Below are positions 17,285 through 26,492 of a DNA stretch of 64,000 nt, one piece after another; positions within the stretch are counted from its first letter, which is position 1; every line of letters starts with the position of its first letter. The position numbers and the translations under genes were made by a program. A model generated the notes under the pieces. The model was given only the letters and a program-made list of their open reading frames with translations. It was not told where the DNA came from and did not search any database. This stretch comes from Hoeflea_A sp039025395 (GTDB lineage Bacteria > Pseudomonadota > Alphaproteobacteria > Rhizobiales > Rhizobiaceae). The stretch lies in contig JBCCOK010000014.1 of the NCBI GenBank assembly GCA_039025395.1, positions 20,085 through 84,084 of the forward strand, in the 5' to 3' direction.

Positions 17285-18166
17285 TTGAACGAAGCACGTC
17301 GGTTAGACCACGTCGTGTTGCCAACAGCGGATCTGCTGGATGCGCGAGACCGGTTTTCAAAACTGGGCTTTACCGTTGCGCCAGAAGCACAACATCCTTT
17401 CGGCACAAAGAATGCGTGTGTCTACTTCTCAGATGGAACCTATCTTGAGCCTCTGGCAATTGCACAAAGAGAAATGTGCGAGGAGGCGGCGCTTGAGGGC
17501 AATGTGTTCGTCATGCGCGATCAGGCCTACAGGTTCAGGAACGGAGAAGAGGGCTTCTCTGCTCTCGTCATGGGGACCGGGGATGCTACCGGGGATCGCG
17601 CGTCATTTCGCCGTGCTGGGATCAGTGCTGGAGATAATCTCGAATTTTCGCGACCATTCGAAACGCCGGAAGGCGAGAAAGCTATCGCCAGTTTCGAGCT
17701 TGCATTTGCTGCCGATTTGCGTGCGCCGGACCTTTTCTTCTTTACCTGCCAGAGAAAAAATCCGCCCCAGGTGGACCGGACCGCACTGGAAAGCCATGGC
17801 AATGGTGCACTCGGGATCCGACAGGTCGTTTTGTCCGAGCAGAATCCCAGTGATTTCCAGTACCTGTTGCAACAGGTCGTCGGACAACGGGACGTTCATG
17901 CCCATTCCTTCGGCGTTAATCTCAAGTCGGCAAATGCGGAGATTGTTGCCTTGAATGCAGACGGTATGCGCGGTTTTTTCGGATTTGAATACGAAAGCGA
18001 GCCGCGCGGTTTGCGATTGCGGGGTATCGTTATCGGCGTTGACGATTTGACCAGCCTCGAGACAAGGTTCAAAGGTTCAGAGATCGCATATGCGCATATC
18101 GGTGGCCGGCTGATTGTTGCGCATGAACCCGGGCGAGGAGCCTTCTTCGCCTTCGAACAAGTCTGA
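17285..18166 (+). CDS. VOC-superfamily (glyoxalase-like) protein
   Basis: A 293-residue protein whose first ~180 residues form a glyoxalase-like domain (ARRLDHVVLPTADLLDARD, then GLGF-like KLGFTVAPEAQHPFGTKN, then YLEPLAI). This fold holds a metal-dependent enzyme or ligand site. The start is TTG at 17285 with GGCGGAGGG ahead. The C-terminal third may be a second, diverged VOC module (LRGIVIGVDDL). Substrate unknown. It lies between a TetR gene and eno. Confidence 0.75.
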   Translation: MNEARRLDHVVLPTADLLDARDRFSKLGFTVAPEAQHPFGTKNACVYFSDGTYLEPLAIAQREMCEEAALEGNVFVMRDQAYRFRNGEEGFSALVMGTGDATGDRASFRRAGISAGDNLEFSRPFETPEGEKAIASFELAFAADLRAPDLFFFTCQRKNPPQVDRTALESHGNGALGIRQVVLSEQNPSDFQYLLQQVVGQRDVHAHSFGVNLKSANAEIVALNADGMRGFFGFEYESEPRGLRLRGIVIGVDDLTSLETRFKGSEIAYAHIGGRLIVAHEPGRGAFFAFEQV

Positions 18167-18270
18167 TCACGTGACAGAACAGCGTCTCAGCCGCTTCGCC
18201 GTTGCGTTTTCCTGCTGGTTGCCTACAACGTCAGCAAGACCTGTCAGCCCCCACCAAAAGGATCTTTATC

Positions 18271-19545
18271 ATGAATGCTATCGTCGATATTTCCGGTCGC
18301 GAAATCCTCGACAGCCGCGGCAACCCAACTGTGGAGGTTGACGTCCTTCTTGAGGACGGCGCCTTCGGCCGAGCGGCCGTGCCCTCGGGCGCGTCGACCG
18401 GGGCGCATGAAGCTGTCGAATTGCGCGACGGCGATGCGCGTTATCTGGGAAAAGGTGTCCAGAAGGCTGTTGACGCTGTAAACGGCCCCATTCTCGAGGC
18501 CCTGGTTGGCTTTGACGGGACAAGCCAGATTGCGATTGACAATACAATGATTGCGCTGGACGGGACCCCGAACAAGTCCAACCTGGGCGCAAATGCCATT
18601 CTTGGTGTTTCGCTGGCGGTCGCCAAGGCGGCTGCAGAAGCGAGCGGCCTGCCGCTTTACCGTTACGTTGGGGGCGCACACGCACATCTGCTGCCCGTTC
18701 CGATGATGAACATTATCAATGGCGGCGAACACGCTGATAATCCGATCGATTTTCAGGAATTCATGATCATGCCAGTCGGAGCTCCTTCGTTTCGCGAGGC
18801 GGTGCGCATGGGTGCCGAGGTTTTCCACACGTTGAAAAAGGAGCTTTCCGCGAAGGGGCACAATACCAATGTCGGCGACGAGGGCGGTTTTGCGCCTGAC
18901 CTTGAAAGCGCCCCGGCGGCGTTGGATTTCATCATAAATTCCATCGGAAAGGCTGGGTACAATGCGGGCGAGGACATCTTCATCGCTCTCGACTGTGCAT
19001 CCACCGAGTTCTTCAAGGACGGCAAGTATTTACTTGAAGGCGAAGGGCGCAGCTTGGATCCGGAGGCGATGGCAGGCTACCTCGAACAGCTTGTCGACCA
19101 ATATCCGATCATCTCGGTCGAAGACGGAATGGCTGAGGACGATTGGGACGGTTGGAAGGAACTGACCGATCGTGTTGGAGGGCGCTGCCAGCTTGTCGGT
19201 GATGATTTGTTTGTCACCAATTCGGCACGCCTTCGCGACGGCATCAAGATGGGTGTGGCCAATTCCATTCTCGTCAAGGTCAATCAGATCGGCACGCTGA
19301 GCGAAACCCTTGATGCCGTCGAGACCGCACATAAGGCAAACTACAGCGCAGTCATGTCGCATCGTTCGGGCGAAACCGAGGACTCTACCATAGCCGATCT
19401 GGCGGTCGCGACGGGTTGCGGTCAAATCAAGACGGGCTCGTTGGCGCGTTCCGACCGGCTGGCGAAATACAACCAGCTTATCCGGATCGAGGAAGAGCTC
19501 AATACACAGGCAAGCTATGCGGGCCTCGGAATTCTGCGTACCTGA
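18271..19545 (+). CDS. eno: Enolase
   Basis: A 424-residue glycolytic enzyme converting 2-phosphoglycerate to phosphoenolpyruvate. Signatures are SGREILDSRGNPTVEVDV, GANAILGVSLAVAKAAA, GDEGGFAPD, SVEDGMAEDDW, GDDLFVTN, LVKVNQIGTLSETL (catalytic lysine region) and MSHRSGETED. The ATG at 18271 gives the usual length; an in-frame ATG 69 bases upstream is not needed. Confidence 0.98.
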   Translation: MNAIVDISGREILDSRGNPTVEVDVLLEDGAFGRAAVPSGASTGAHEAVELRDGDARYLGKGVQKAVDAVNGPILEALVGFDGTSQIAIDNTMIALDGTPNKSNLGANAILGVSLAVAKAAAEASGLPLYRYVGGAHAHLLPVPMMNIINGGEHADNPIDFQEFMIMPVGAPSFREAVRMGAEVFHTLKKELSAKGHNTNVGDEGGFAPDLESAPAALDFIINSIGKAGYNAGEDIFIALDCASTEFFKDGKYLLEGEGRSLDPEAMAGYLEQLVDQYPIISVEDGMAEDDWDGWKELTDRVGGRCQLVGDDLFVTNSARLRDGIKMGVANSILVKVNQIGTLSETLDAVETAHKANYSAVMSHRSGETEDSTIADLAVATGCGQIKTGSLARSDRLAKYNQLIRIEEELNTQASYAGLGILRT

Positions 19546-19755
19546 CAGGTAACTTGTGTCGATTTGAAGCAACGGCCTACCAGCGGAATTCCCTCAACCG
19601 CTCAAAGACTTGGCGGGAATGCAGTGGGTAGCTTCTGCTCCGCACTGCTAACACGTTATTAAACATGTTGCTGCACTATCATAGTCCCGCGGGCATTGGT
19701 TGATACTGTCTGTTCATGCCCAACCACCGTCGCGTTTTTTGGTAGTGCGTAACAG

Positions 19756-20073
19756 ATGTCGACACGGCAGAAAAAAAACCGCAAAAGCAGCCAACTCATC
19801 GTGCCGGCAATTGCGATCGCCTTCATCAGCTACTTTGGTTATCACGCGGTTAATGGTGGTCGTGGCATGCAGGCTTTGCAGGACTTTGATACAAGAAAGG
19901 CAAGTCTGGAGCGTGAGCTGGCAGCGCTGACTAAGCAGCGTGAATTCCTCGAAAGAAAGATCAGCCTCTTGCCTTCCCATGGCCCGGTGGTGCGCGATAT
20001 GCTCGACGAACGCGCCCGTGAGGCCCTTAGTCTGTCGCGGCCCAACGAGATCGTCATCTTTGATTTCGAGTGA
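19756..20073 (+). CDS. FtsB/DivIC-family septum formation initiator
   Basis: A 105-residue membrane protein: a short basic N-terminus (STRQKKNRKSSQ), one membrane helix (IVPAIAIAFISYFGYHAV) and a coiled coil (SLERELAALTKQREFLERKI). This is the layout of FtsB/DivIC, which couples early and late divisome proteins. It is found between eno and pdhA in many rhizobia. The coiled-coil ends in the DERAREALSLSRPNEIV motif of the family. Confidence 0.88.
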   Translation: MSTRQKKNRKSSQLIVPAIAIAFISYFGYHAVNGGRGMQALQDFDTRKASLERELAALTKQREFLERKISLLPSHGPVVRDMLDERAREALSLSRPNEIVIFDFE

Positions 20074-20212
20074 ATTAACTCAATCCAAGTTAATATCAAT
20101 AATATTGAATGATACCAATTATTTAGTATTCATAATAGATATGCAATAATGGTCTTGCTGGCGTCCGGCCAATTCCGTAAGGTGACGGTCAGCAATCAGC
20201 AGGGAGGACTCC
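20074..20212. promoter_or_regulatory. AT-rich region with a dyad upstream of pdhA
   Basis: A sharply AT-rich block (to about 20150) in GC-rich surroundings. ATTAACT (20074-20080) and AGTTAAT (20088-20094) form a perfect 7-base dyad right at the ftsB-like stop codon. Several -10-like words (TATTCATAAT, TATGCAATAAT) follow. It is the likely control region of the pyruvate dehydrogenase operon; I cannot pick a unique promoter. Confidence 0.5.
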
Positions 20213-21283
20213 ATGGCGGCGCGCAAGGGTGCAGCACCAAACAGCCGGCGTACGAGTACCAGTAAATCGACCCGGACAAAAACGACCAAGTCAGCCAAGG
20301 CGCCGATGGGCGGTCATATTGCGGAATTCGATAAGGAACAGGAACTCTTCGTTTATCGCGAGATGCTGCTGATCCGCCGTTTCGAGGAAAAAGCCGGCCA
20401 GCTCTATGGGATGGGGTTCATTGGCGGATTCTGCCATCTCTACATAGGGCAGGAAGCGGTAATAACCGGTATTCAGATGGCCATGCAGGAAGGCGATCAA
20501 CTCATCACGGGTTATCGCGACCATGGCCATATGATCGCCGCAGGCATGGATCCACGTGGCGTTATGGCGGAACTGACCGGCCGCCGCAGCGGCTACTCAC
20601 GCGGCAAGGGCGGATCCATGCACATGTTCTCCCGAGAGAAGAATTTCTTCGGAGGACACGGAATCGTCGGTGCGCAAGTGCCGCTGGGAACAGGGATTGC
20701 GTTTGCCAACCGGTATCGTGACAACAATTTCGTCAGCATTGCGTTTTACGGAGACGGAGCCGCCAACCAGGGACAGGTTTATGAGAGCTTCAACATGGCC
20801 GAGCTTTGGCAGTTGCCTGTCGTTTACGTGGTCGAAAACAATCGTTACGCGATGGGTACCGCGGTGTCGCGTGCATCGGCGCAGACGGATTTTTCGCAGC
20901 GCGGCGTCTCGTTCAACATTCCGGGTATGAAGGTAGATGGCATGGACGTACGCGCAGTGAAGGCTGCCGCGGACGAAGCGCTTGCATTTTCACGAGCCGG
21001 AAAGGGACCGATCATTCTGGAAATGCTCACCTATCGCTATCGCGGGCATTCAATGTCGGATCCGGCGAAGTACCGGACGAAAGACGAAGTGCAAAAAATG
21101 CGTTCGGAGCATGACCCCATCGAGCAGGTCAAGGCACGTCTGCTTGAAAAGGGTTGGGCAACAGAAGACGAACTCAAGGCCATAGACAAAGGCGTGCGCG
21201 ACATCGTCGCAGATAGCGCCGAATTCGCACAGACCGATCCGGAGCCCGACCCGTCGGAACTCTATACGGACGTGATCCTTTAG
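20213..21283 (+). CDS. pdhA: Pyruvate dehydrogenase E1 component, alpha subunit
   Basis: A 356-residue alpha chain of the thiamine-diphosphate E1 that decarboxylates pyruvate. The ThDP motif appears as FYGDGAANQGQ ending in VVENN, and GGKGSMHMF and YRYRGHSMSDPAKYR (phosphorylation-loop equivalents) are present. An N-terminal ~30-residue Ser/Thr/Lys-rich extension (residues 1-30) precedes the conserved domain. A GGGAGGA site lies before the ATG. First gene of the pdh operon. Confidence 0.97.
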   Translation: MAARKGAAPNSRRTSTSKSTRTKTTKSAKAPMGGHIAEFDKEQELFVYREMLLIRRFEEKAGQLYGMGFIGGFCHLYIGQEAVITGIQMAMQEGDQLITGYRDHGHMIAAGMDPRGVMAELTGRRSGYSRGKGGSMHMFSREKNFFGGHGIVGAQVPLGTGIAFANRYRDNNFVSIAFYGDGAANQGQVYESFNMAELWQLPVVYVVENNRYAMGTAVSRASAQTDFSQRGVSFNIPGMKVDGMDVRAVKAAADEALAFSRAGKGPIILEMLTYRYRGHSMSDPAKYRTKDEVQKMRSEHDPIEQVKARLLEKGWATEDELKAIDKGVRDIVADSAEFAQTDPEPDPSELYTDVIL

Positions 21284-21298
21284 GGCGGGGTAGGGACA

Positions 21299-22678
21299 AT
21301 GCCAATCGACATACTTATGCCGGCCCTTTCGCCTACGATGGAAGAAGGCACGCTCGCGAAGTGGCTCAAGAAAGAGGGCGACGCGGTGACGTCCGGCGAC
21401 GTAATCGCAGAAATCGAAACCGACAAGGCGACGATGGAGGTTGAGGCCGTTGACGAGGGGACGATCGGCAAGATCGTTGTTCCGGAAGGAAGCGAAGGCG
21501 TGAAGGTCAATGCCGTCATTGCGGTTATTCTGGGGGATGGCGAGTCAACGGATGATATCGGGACGGAAAAGCCGGCGGCTATGCCGAAGCCAGCAGCCGA
21601 TCAACCGGCGCCGGTACCGGCTGCTCCAGCAATAGCCGCACCGCCGCCGGCCGCCGCTATTGCCTCCGATCCGGATATTCCATCCGGAACCGAGATGGTC
21701 GCAACCACCGTGCGTGAGGCGTTACGCGACGCGATGGCGGAAGAGATGCGTGCAGACGGAGATGTTTTCGTCATGGGCGAGGAGGTCGCCGAGTATCAGG
21801 GGGCCTATAAGGTCACCCAGGGATTGCTTGACGAATTCGGCGCGCGGCGGGTCGTCGATACGCCGATTACGGAGCACGGTTTTGCCGGTGTCGGTGTCGG
21901 CGCCGCCATGGCGGGGCTGAAACCGATCGTGGAATTCATGACTTTCAACTTCGCCATGCAGGCGATCGACCAGATCATCAATTCAGCAGCCAAGACCCAT
22001 TACATGTCCGGCGGCCAGATGGCGGCGCCCGTTGTGTTTCGCGGACCGAACGGTGCAGCGGCACGCGTCGCAGCGCAGCACTCACAGTGTTATGCGGCAT
22101 GGTACAGCCACGTGCCGGGACTCAAGGTTGTAATGCCTTACAACGCATCCGATGCAAAGGGTCTTCTAAAAGCGGCTATTCGCGATCCAAACCCTGTCAT
22201 CTTTCTCGAAAACGAGATCCTTTACGGACATACATTCGATGTTCCGAAACTGGACGATTTCGTTCTGCCGATTGGCAAGGCGCGCCTGCACCGCTCCGGC
22301 AATGACGTGACGATCGTATCATTCGGCATCGGCATGACCTATGTCGAGAAAGCTCTTGAAGAGTTGTCTGCCTTGGGCATTGAGCCTGAAGTTATCGATC
22401 TTCGCACGATCCGCCCGATGGATCTATCGACGGTCATCGAGTCGGTGAAAAAGACCGGCCGCCTCGTGACGGTCGAGGAGGGCTTTCCGCAAAACTCCGT
22501 GGGTACGGAAATCGCAACCCGCGTGATGCAGTCCGCGTTCGACTATCTCGATGCTCCGATCATGACGATTGCAGGCAAGGACGTGCCGATGCCTTACGCG
22601 GCCAACCTTGAGAAGTTGGCATTGCCGGATGTGACCGAGGTTGTCGATGCGGTCAAAGCCGTCACATATACAGCCTGA
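21299..22678 (+). CDS. pdhB: Pyruvate dehydrogenase E1 beta subunit with N-terminal lipoyl domain
   Basis: A 459-residue protein. Residues 1-80 form a lipoyl domain with the modified lysine at K43 (IETDKATMEVEA), residues 95-130 an Ala/Pro-rich linker, and the rest is the E1 beta chain (EVAEYQGAYKVTQGL, ARVAAQHSQCYAAWYSHVPGL, YGHTFDVP). The lipoylated E1 beta is a known alphaproteobacterial feature, so complexes carry lipoyl groups on both E1 and E2. It starts 15 bases after pdhA. Confidence 0.96.
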   Translation: MPIDILMPALSPTMEEGTLAKWLKKEGDAVTSGDVIAEIETDKATMEVEAVDEGTIGKIVVPEGSEGVKVNAVIAVILGDGESTDDIGTEKPAAMPKPAADQPAPVPAAPAIAAPPPAAAIASDPDIPSGTEMVATTVREALRDAMAEEMRADGDVFVMGEEVAEYQGAYKVTQGLLDEFGARRVVDTPITEHGFAGVGVGAAMAGLKPIVEFMTFNFAMQAIDQIINSAAKTHYMSGGQMAAPVVFRGPNGAAARVAAQHSQCYAAWYSHVPGLKVVMPYNASDAKGLLKAAIRDPNPVIFLENEILYGHTFDVPKLDDFVLPIGKARLHRSGNDVTIVSFGIGMTYVEKALEELSALGIEPEVIDLRTIRPMDLSTVIESVKKTGRLVTVEEGFPQNSVGTEIATRVMQSAFDYLDAPIMTIAGKDVPMPYAANLEKLALPDVTEVVDAVKAVTYTA

Positions 22679-22692
22679 GGGAGGGTGCCTGG

Positions 22693-24042
22693 ATGCCAAT
22701 TAACATCACAATGCCGGCGCTCTCCCCGACGATGGAGGAGGGAAACCTCGCAAAGTGGCTGGTAAAAGAAGGCGACAGCGTTTCGTCCGGGGATGTCATT
22801 GCCGAGATTGAAACCGACAAGGCAACCATGGAAGTCGAAGCCGTAGACGAAGGGGTGGTTGCAAAGATCCTCGTGCCGGAGGGAACGGAAGGGGTCAAGG
22901 TCAACGCGCCAATAGCCATTTTGGCAGAAGACGGAGAAGACGTGTCAGCTGCAGCAAACGCCATACCTGACGCGGCAAGCGCGGCTCCTTCTCCGACCGC
23001 CGAAGAACCCCCGGCGCCGGCGGCCAAGGCGCCTGTGCCGAACGGATCGGATCCAGCACCGGCTGCAGCCGCAGCATCGCCTCCGGCGCCTGCCGCGCCG
23101 CAGTCGCAAGGCGGACGCGTTTTTTCGTCGCCGCTCGCGCGCAGGCTGGCTGCAGAAGCCGGACTAGATATCGGCACCATCAGCGGATCCGGACCGCATG
23201 GCCGGGTGATCCGTCGTGACGTCGATGCCGCCATTGCGGCGGGCACAGGCAAGACAGCACCAGCGCCGGCACAAGCGCCCGCTGTCGCTCCGGCACCAAC
23301 AGCTCCGACGGATGAACAGATCCTCAAACTGTTCGAAGAAGGGTCCTATGAGCTGGTGCCGCATGACGGTATGCGCAAAACCATTGCAAAACGGCTGGTG
23401 GAATCGAAACAGACGGTGCCACATTTCTACCTGACGGTGGAATGCGAGCTGGATGCATTGCTCGCCCTGCGGAAGGAATTAAATGAGGCGGCACCAATAC
23501 ATGGCGATAAGCCGGCTTATAAGCTTTCGGTCAATGACCTCATCATCAAGGCCATGGCACTGGCGCTCAAGGACGTTCCGCAGGCCAACGCCTCCTGGAC
23601 GGACGCCAATATGGTGATTCACAAGCACGCCGACGTCGGCGTTGCGGTTTCCATCCCGGGCGGCCTGATTACGCCGATTGTCCGGCAAGCGGAATTGAAA
23701 CCATTGTCGGTCATATCGAATGAGATGAAAGATATGGCCAGCCGTGCCCGCGAACGCAAGTTGCAACCGCAGGAGTACCAGGGCGGCACGACTGCGGTTT
23801 CGAATCTCGGTATGTTCGGCATCAAGGAATTCGCTGCCGTCATCAATCCGCCGCATGCCACGATCCTGGCCGTCGGCGCGGGAGAACAAAGACCGGTCGT
23901 GAAAGACGGCGCCCTGGCCGTTGCGACCCTTATGAGCGTCACTCTTTCAACGGACCATCGCGCTGTCGATGGTGCCCTCGGCGCCGAACTGCTTGCAGCG
24001 TTCAAGGGATATATTGAAAATCCAATGCGCATGCTCGTCTAG
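22693..24042 (+). CDS. pdhC: Pyruvate dehydrogenase E2 (dihydrolipoamide acetyltransferase)
   Basis: A 449-residue E2 core. One lipoyl domain at the N-terminus (K43 in ETDKATMEVEA, nearly identical to that of pdhB), an Ala/Pro linker, a peripheral-subunit binding domain near residue 140-175 (SSPLARRLAAEAGLDI, GSGPHGRVIRRDV), and the catalytic domain ending with the active-site LSTDHRAVDGALGAELL. It transfers the acetyl group to CoA. Confidence 0.97.
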   Translation: MPINITMPALSPTMEEGNLAKWLVKEGDSVSSGDVIAEIETDKATMEVEAVDEGVVAKILVPEGTEGVKVNAPIAILAEDGEDVSAAANAIPDAASAAPSPTAEEPPAPAAKAPVPNGSDPAPAAAAASPPAPAAPQSQGGRVFSSPLARRLAAEAGLDIGTISGSGPHGRVIRRDVDAAIAAGTGKTAPAPAQAPAVAPAPTAPTDEQILKLFEEGSYELVPHDGMRKTIAKRLVESKQTVPHFYLTVECELDALLALRKELNEAAPIHGDKPAYKLSVNDLIIKAMALALKDVPQANASWTDANMVIHKHADVGVAVSIPGGLITPIVRQAELKPLSVISNEMKDMASRARERKLQPQEYQGGTTAVSNLGMFGIKEFAAVINPPHATILAVGAGEQRPVVKDGALAVATLMSVTLSTDHRAVDGALGAELLAAFKGYIENPMRMLV

Positions 24043-24072
24043 AAACAGGCTCGTGAAACAGAGGAAGCGGCG

Positions 24073-24636
24073 ATGACAGAACAGTTTGACAAGAAGGAAA
24101 TCGAGGAAGCGCTTGAGAAGCTCAAGGGTTCCTGGGGCTGGCTGATTGCGATCGGCATTGTCTCATTGATCGGCGGTTTCCTGTGTTTTGCCAATCCATT
24201 CGCAGCGACAATAACGGTCGATTACATTGCCGGCTTCATGTTTATGCTGATCGGAATCGCGCAGATCTTCCAAGGGTTTTCCCAACGCGGTTCAGACGGA
24301 TTCCTGTGGACCATCGGGCTTGGTATTCTCGGATTGATTGTCGGCATTATGCTGGTTGGAAACCCGATGGCGGGTATCGTGTCGCTTACGGTGGTTGTGG
24401 GCGTGTTGCTTATTTTCCTCGGGGGCGCGAAGATTGCCTTTTCTTTCTCGATGCGGCCCGCATCGGGGTGGTTCTGGGTTCTGATATCGGGGATATTTTC
24501 GATCATTCTCGCCGTCCTGATCTTCTCCAACTTCGCCTGGGCCGCCGTTACGGTTCTCGGGATCTTCCTCGGGGTCGAGCTGATCTTCAACGGCGTGATG
24601 TTGCTGATGACGGGGTTTGCCCTTCGCAACAGCTGA
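24073..24636 (+). CDS. HdeD/DUF308-family membrane protein
   Basis: A 187-residue integral membrane protein with about six hydrophobic helices arranged as repeats: WGWLIAIGIVSLIGGFL, then VDYIAGFMFMLIGIAQI, then LGILGLIVGIMLVGNPMAG. The GxxxLIxGxxLFxNP-type repeats are typical of HdeD/DUF308 proteins, linked to acid stress in enterics. It is placed between pdhC and lpdA in the same direction, an unexpected insertion into a metabolic operon. Role unknown here. Confidence 0.8.
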   Translation: MTEQFDKKEIEEALEKLKGSWGWLIAIGIVSLIGGFLCFANPFAATITVDYIAGFMFMLIGIAQIFQGFSQRGSDGFLWTIGLGILGLIVGIMLVGNPMAGIVSLTVVVGVLLIFLGGAKIAFSFSMRPASGWFWVLISGIFSIILAVLIFSNFAWAAVTVLGIFLGVELIFNGVMLLMTGFALRNS

Positions 24637-24734
24637 CGGGTGCATAAAGAGCCGGCAAACAGCGTACTGGCGGCTACCGGGAAAATCACCAAAGACTGCG
24701 GCGTCTGCAATGCCGCTTCATCAGGAGACAAAGC

Positions 24735-26198
24735 GTGTCCAATACCTACGATGTCATCATCATCGGTTCCGGCCCCGGCGGCTATGTTACAGCCGTGCGC
24801 GCTGCGCAGCTTGGACTGAAAACCGCCATCGTCGAGCGCGAGCATCTTGGCGGCATTTGCCTCAACTGGGGTTGCATTCCAACCAAAGCGCTCTTGCGAT
24901 CGGCTGAAATCCTTCATTTTGCTGAACATGCCAAAGACTACGGCTTAAAGCTTGAGGGCAAGGTGACCGCGGACATGCATGCCGTCGTGCAGCGTTCGCG
25001 CGGCGTTTCCGGGCGCTTGAACGGCGGCGTCGGCTTCCTGATGAAGAAAAACAAGGTGGATGTGATTTGGGGTGAGGCGAAGCTTACAAAGGCGGCAAAG
25101 GGCAACATGCTGGCTGAAATCGTTGTTGGCAAGCCGACTAAAAAACCGATGGAACCGCAACATCCTGCACCTAAGAATACGCTTGGGGAGGGCACCTATT
25201 CAGCGCGGCATATCATCGTCGCGACCGGTGCCCGTCCGCGTGTGATCCCGGGTATTGAACCGGATAGCAAGCTGATCTGGACCTATTTCGAGGCAATGGT
25301 GCCGGAACAGCAACCGAATTCGATCCTGGTGATGGGCTCCGGCGCAATCGGGATCGAGTTTGCGAGCTTTTACAATTCAATGGGCGTGGATGTCACGGTT
25401 GTCGAGATGCTGCCGACAATCATGCCGGTGGAAGACGAAGAGATATCAGGCCTTGCCCGAAAGGCATTGGAGAAAGCAGGTATCAGGATCATTACCGACG
25501 CAAAGGTCTCGAAGGTCGAGAAAACAGCAAACACTGTCACGGCCCATGTCGAGACGAAAGACGGCAAGACGCAGGCAATCGCAGCAGATCGGCTGATTTC
25601 AGCAGTTGGTGTTCAAGGCAATATCGAAAATCTGGGTCTTGAGGACCTGGGTGTGGCAACGGACAGGGGCTGTATCGTCATCGATGGATACGGCAAGACG
25701 AATGTCGAGGGGATCTACGCCATCGGCGATGTTGCAGGGCCACCCATGCTGGCGCACAAGGCCGAGCACGAAGGTGTCGTGTGTATCGAGAAGATCGCGG
25801 GCGTTCCGGGCGTTCATCCGACCGACAAGAACAAGATACCGGGCTGTACCTATTGCGACCCGCAGGTCGCCAGCGTCGGACTTACAGAAGCCAAGGCCAA
25901 GGAAGCCGGCCATGATATCCGTGTCGGCCGCTTTCAGTTCAGCGCCAATGGAAAGGCGATTGCGCTCGGCGAAGACAAGGGGTTGGTCAAGACCATTTTC
26001 GACCAGAACACCGGTGAATTGCTGGGTGCGCACATGGTGGGAGCGGAGGTGACGGAATTGATACAGGGTTTCGTCGTGGCAATGAACCTGGAGACCACCG
26101 AGGAAGAACTCATGCACACGGTTTTCCCGCATCCGACACTGTCTGAGATGATGAAGGAAAGCGTGCTTGACGCCTACGGCCGGGCATTGAATGCTTGA
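24735..26198 (+). CDS. lpdA: Dihydrolipoyl dehydrogenase (E3 of pyruvate dehydrogenase operon)
   Basis: A 487-residue flavoprotein that reoxidises the lipoyl groups. The FAD site is IIGSGPGGYVTAVRAAQLG, the redox disulfide is C42-C47 (CLNWGC), the NAD site MGSGAIGIEFASFYNSMG, and the catalytic His/Glu pair lies in FPHPTLSE. An insert around residues 134-152 (GKPTKKPMEPQHPAPK) lengthens it relative to the second E3 in the window. The ATG at 24735 sits 98 bases after the HdeD-like gene. Confidence 0.96.
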   Translation: MSNTYDVIIIGSGPGGYVTAVRAAQLGLKTAIVEREHLGGICLNWGCIPTKALLRSAEILHFAEHAKDYGLKLEGKVTADMHAVVQRSRGVSGRLNGGVGFLMKKNKVDVIWGEAKLTKAAKGNMLAEIVVGKPTKKPMEPQHPAPKNTLGEGTYSARHIIVATGARPRVIPGIEPDSKLIWTYFEAMVPEQQPNSILVMGSGAIGIEFASFYNSMGVDVTVVEMLPTIMPVEDEEISGLARKALEKAGIRIITDAKVSKVEKTANTVTAHVETKDGKTQAIAADRLISAVGVQGNIENLGLEDLGVATDRGCIVIDGYGKTNVEGIYAIGDVAGPPMLAHKAEHEGVVCIEKIAGVPGVHPTDKNKIPGCTYCDPQVASVGLTEAKAKEAGHDIRVGRFQFSANGKAIALGEDKGLVKTIFDQNTGELLGAHMVGAEVTELIQGFVVAMNLETTEEELMHTVFPHPTLSEMMKESVLDAYGRALNA

Positions 26199-26226
26199 CG
26201 GGTGATTCAAAACGGAGGGTGCGGAT

Positions 26227-26466
26227 ATGGGCTGGATACTGTTTCTGATAATCGGGCTGATTGCGGGTTTCATCGCCGAAAAAGTGATGAAGCGGAACCA
26301 CGGGCTGATCAAGAACCTTGTTGTAGGCGTGATCGGGGCCTATGTCGGAGGTTTCCTGGCGCAACAGGTCGGTATCGTCTATGGCGGGTTCGTCGGATCT
26401 TTGATTGTTGCCACAGTGGGCGCCATTATCGTGTTGTGGTTGTTTTCGCTGCTGGCGGGGCGCTGA
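26227..26466 (+). CDS. GlsB/YeaQ/YmgE-family small membrane protein
   Basis: A 79-residue protein with three hydrophobic segments and the Gly-rich pattern of the transglycosylase-associated/YeaQ family (LFLIIGLIAGFIAEKVMKRN, GVIGAYVGGFLAQQVG, GSLIVATVGAIIVLWLF). It is usually called stress-associated; function is not established. It lies between lpdA and lipA, a position also seen in other rhizobia as far as I recall. Confidence 0.82.
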   Translation: MGWILFLIIGLIAGFIAEKVMKRNHGLIKNLVVGVIGAYVGGFLAQQVGIVYGGFVGSLIVATVGAIIVLWLFSLLAGR

Positions 26467-26492
26467 CCCCCCGATTGTAGAGGTTTTATCCC

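Noticed and set aside
17862..17877. Perfect 16-base palindrome ACCTGTTGCAACAGGT inside the VOC gene
   Set aside because: About one such palindrome is expected by chance in 64 kb, it is within coding sequence, and it has no repeat partner nearby.
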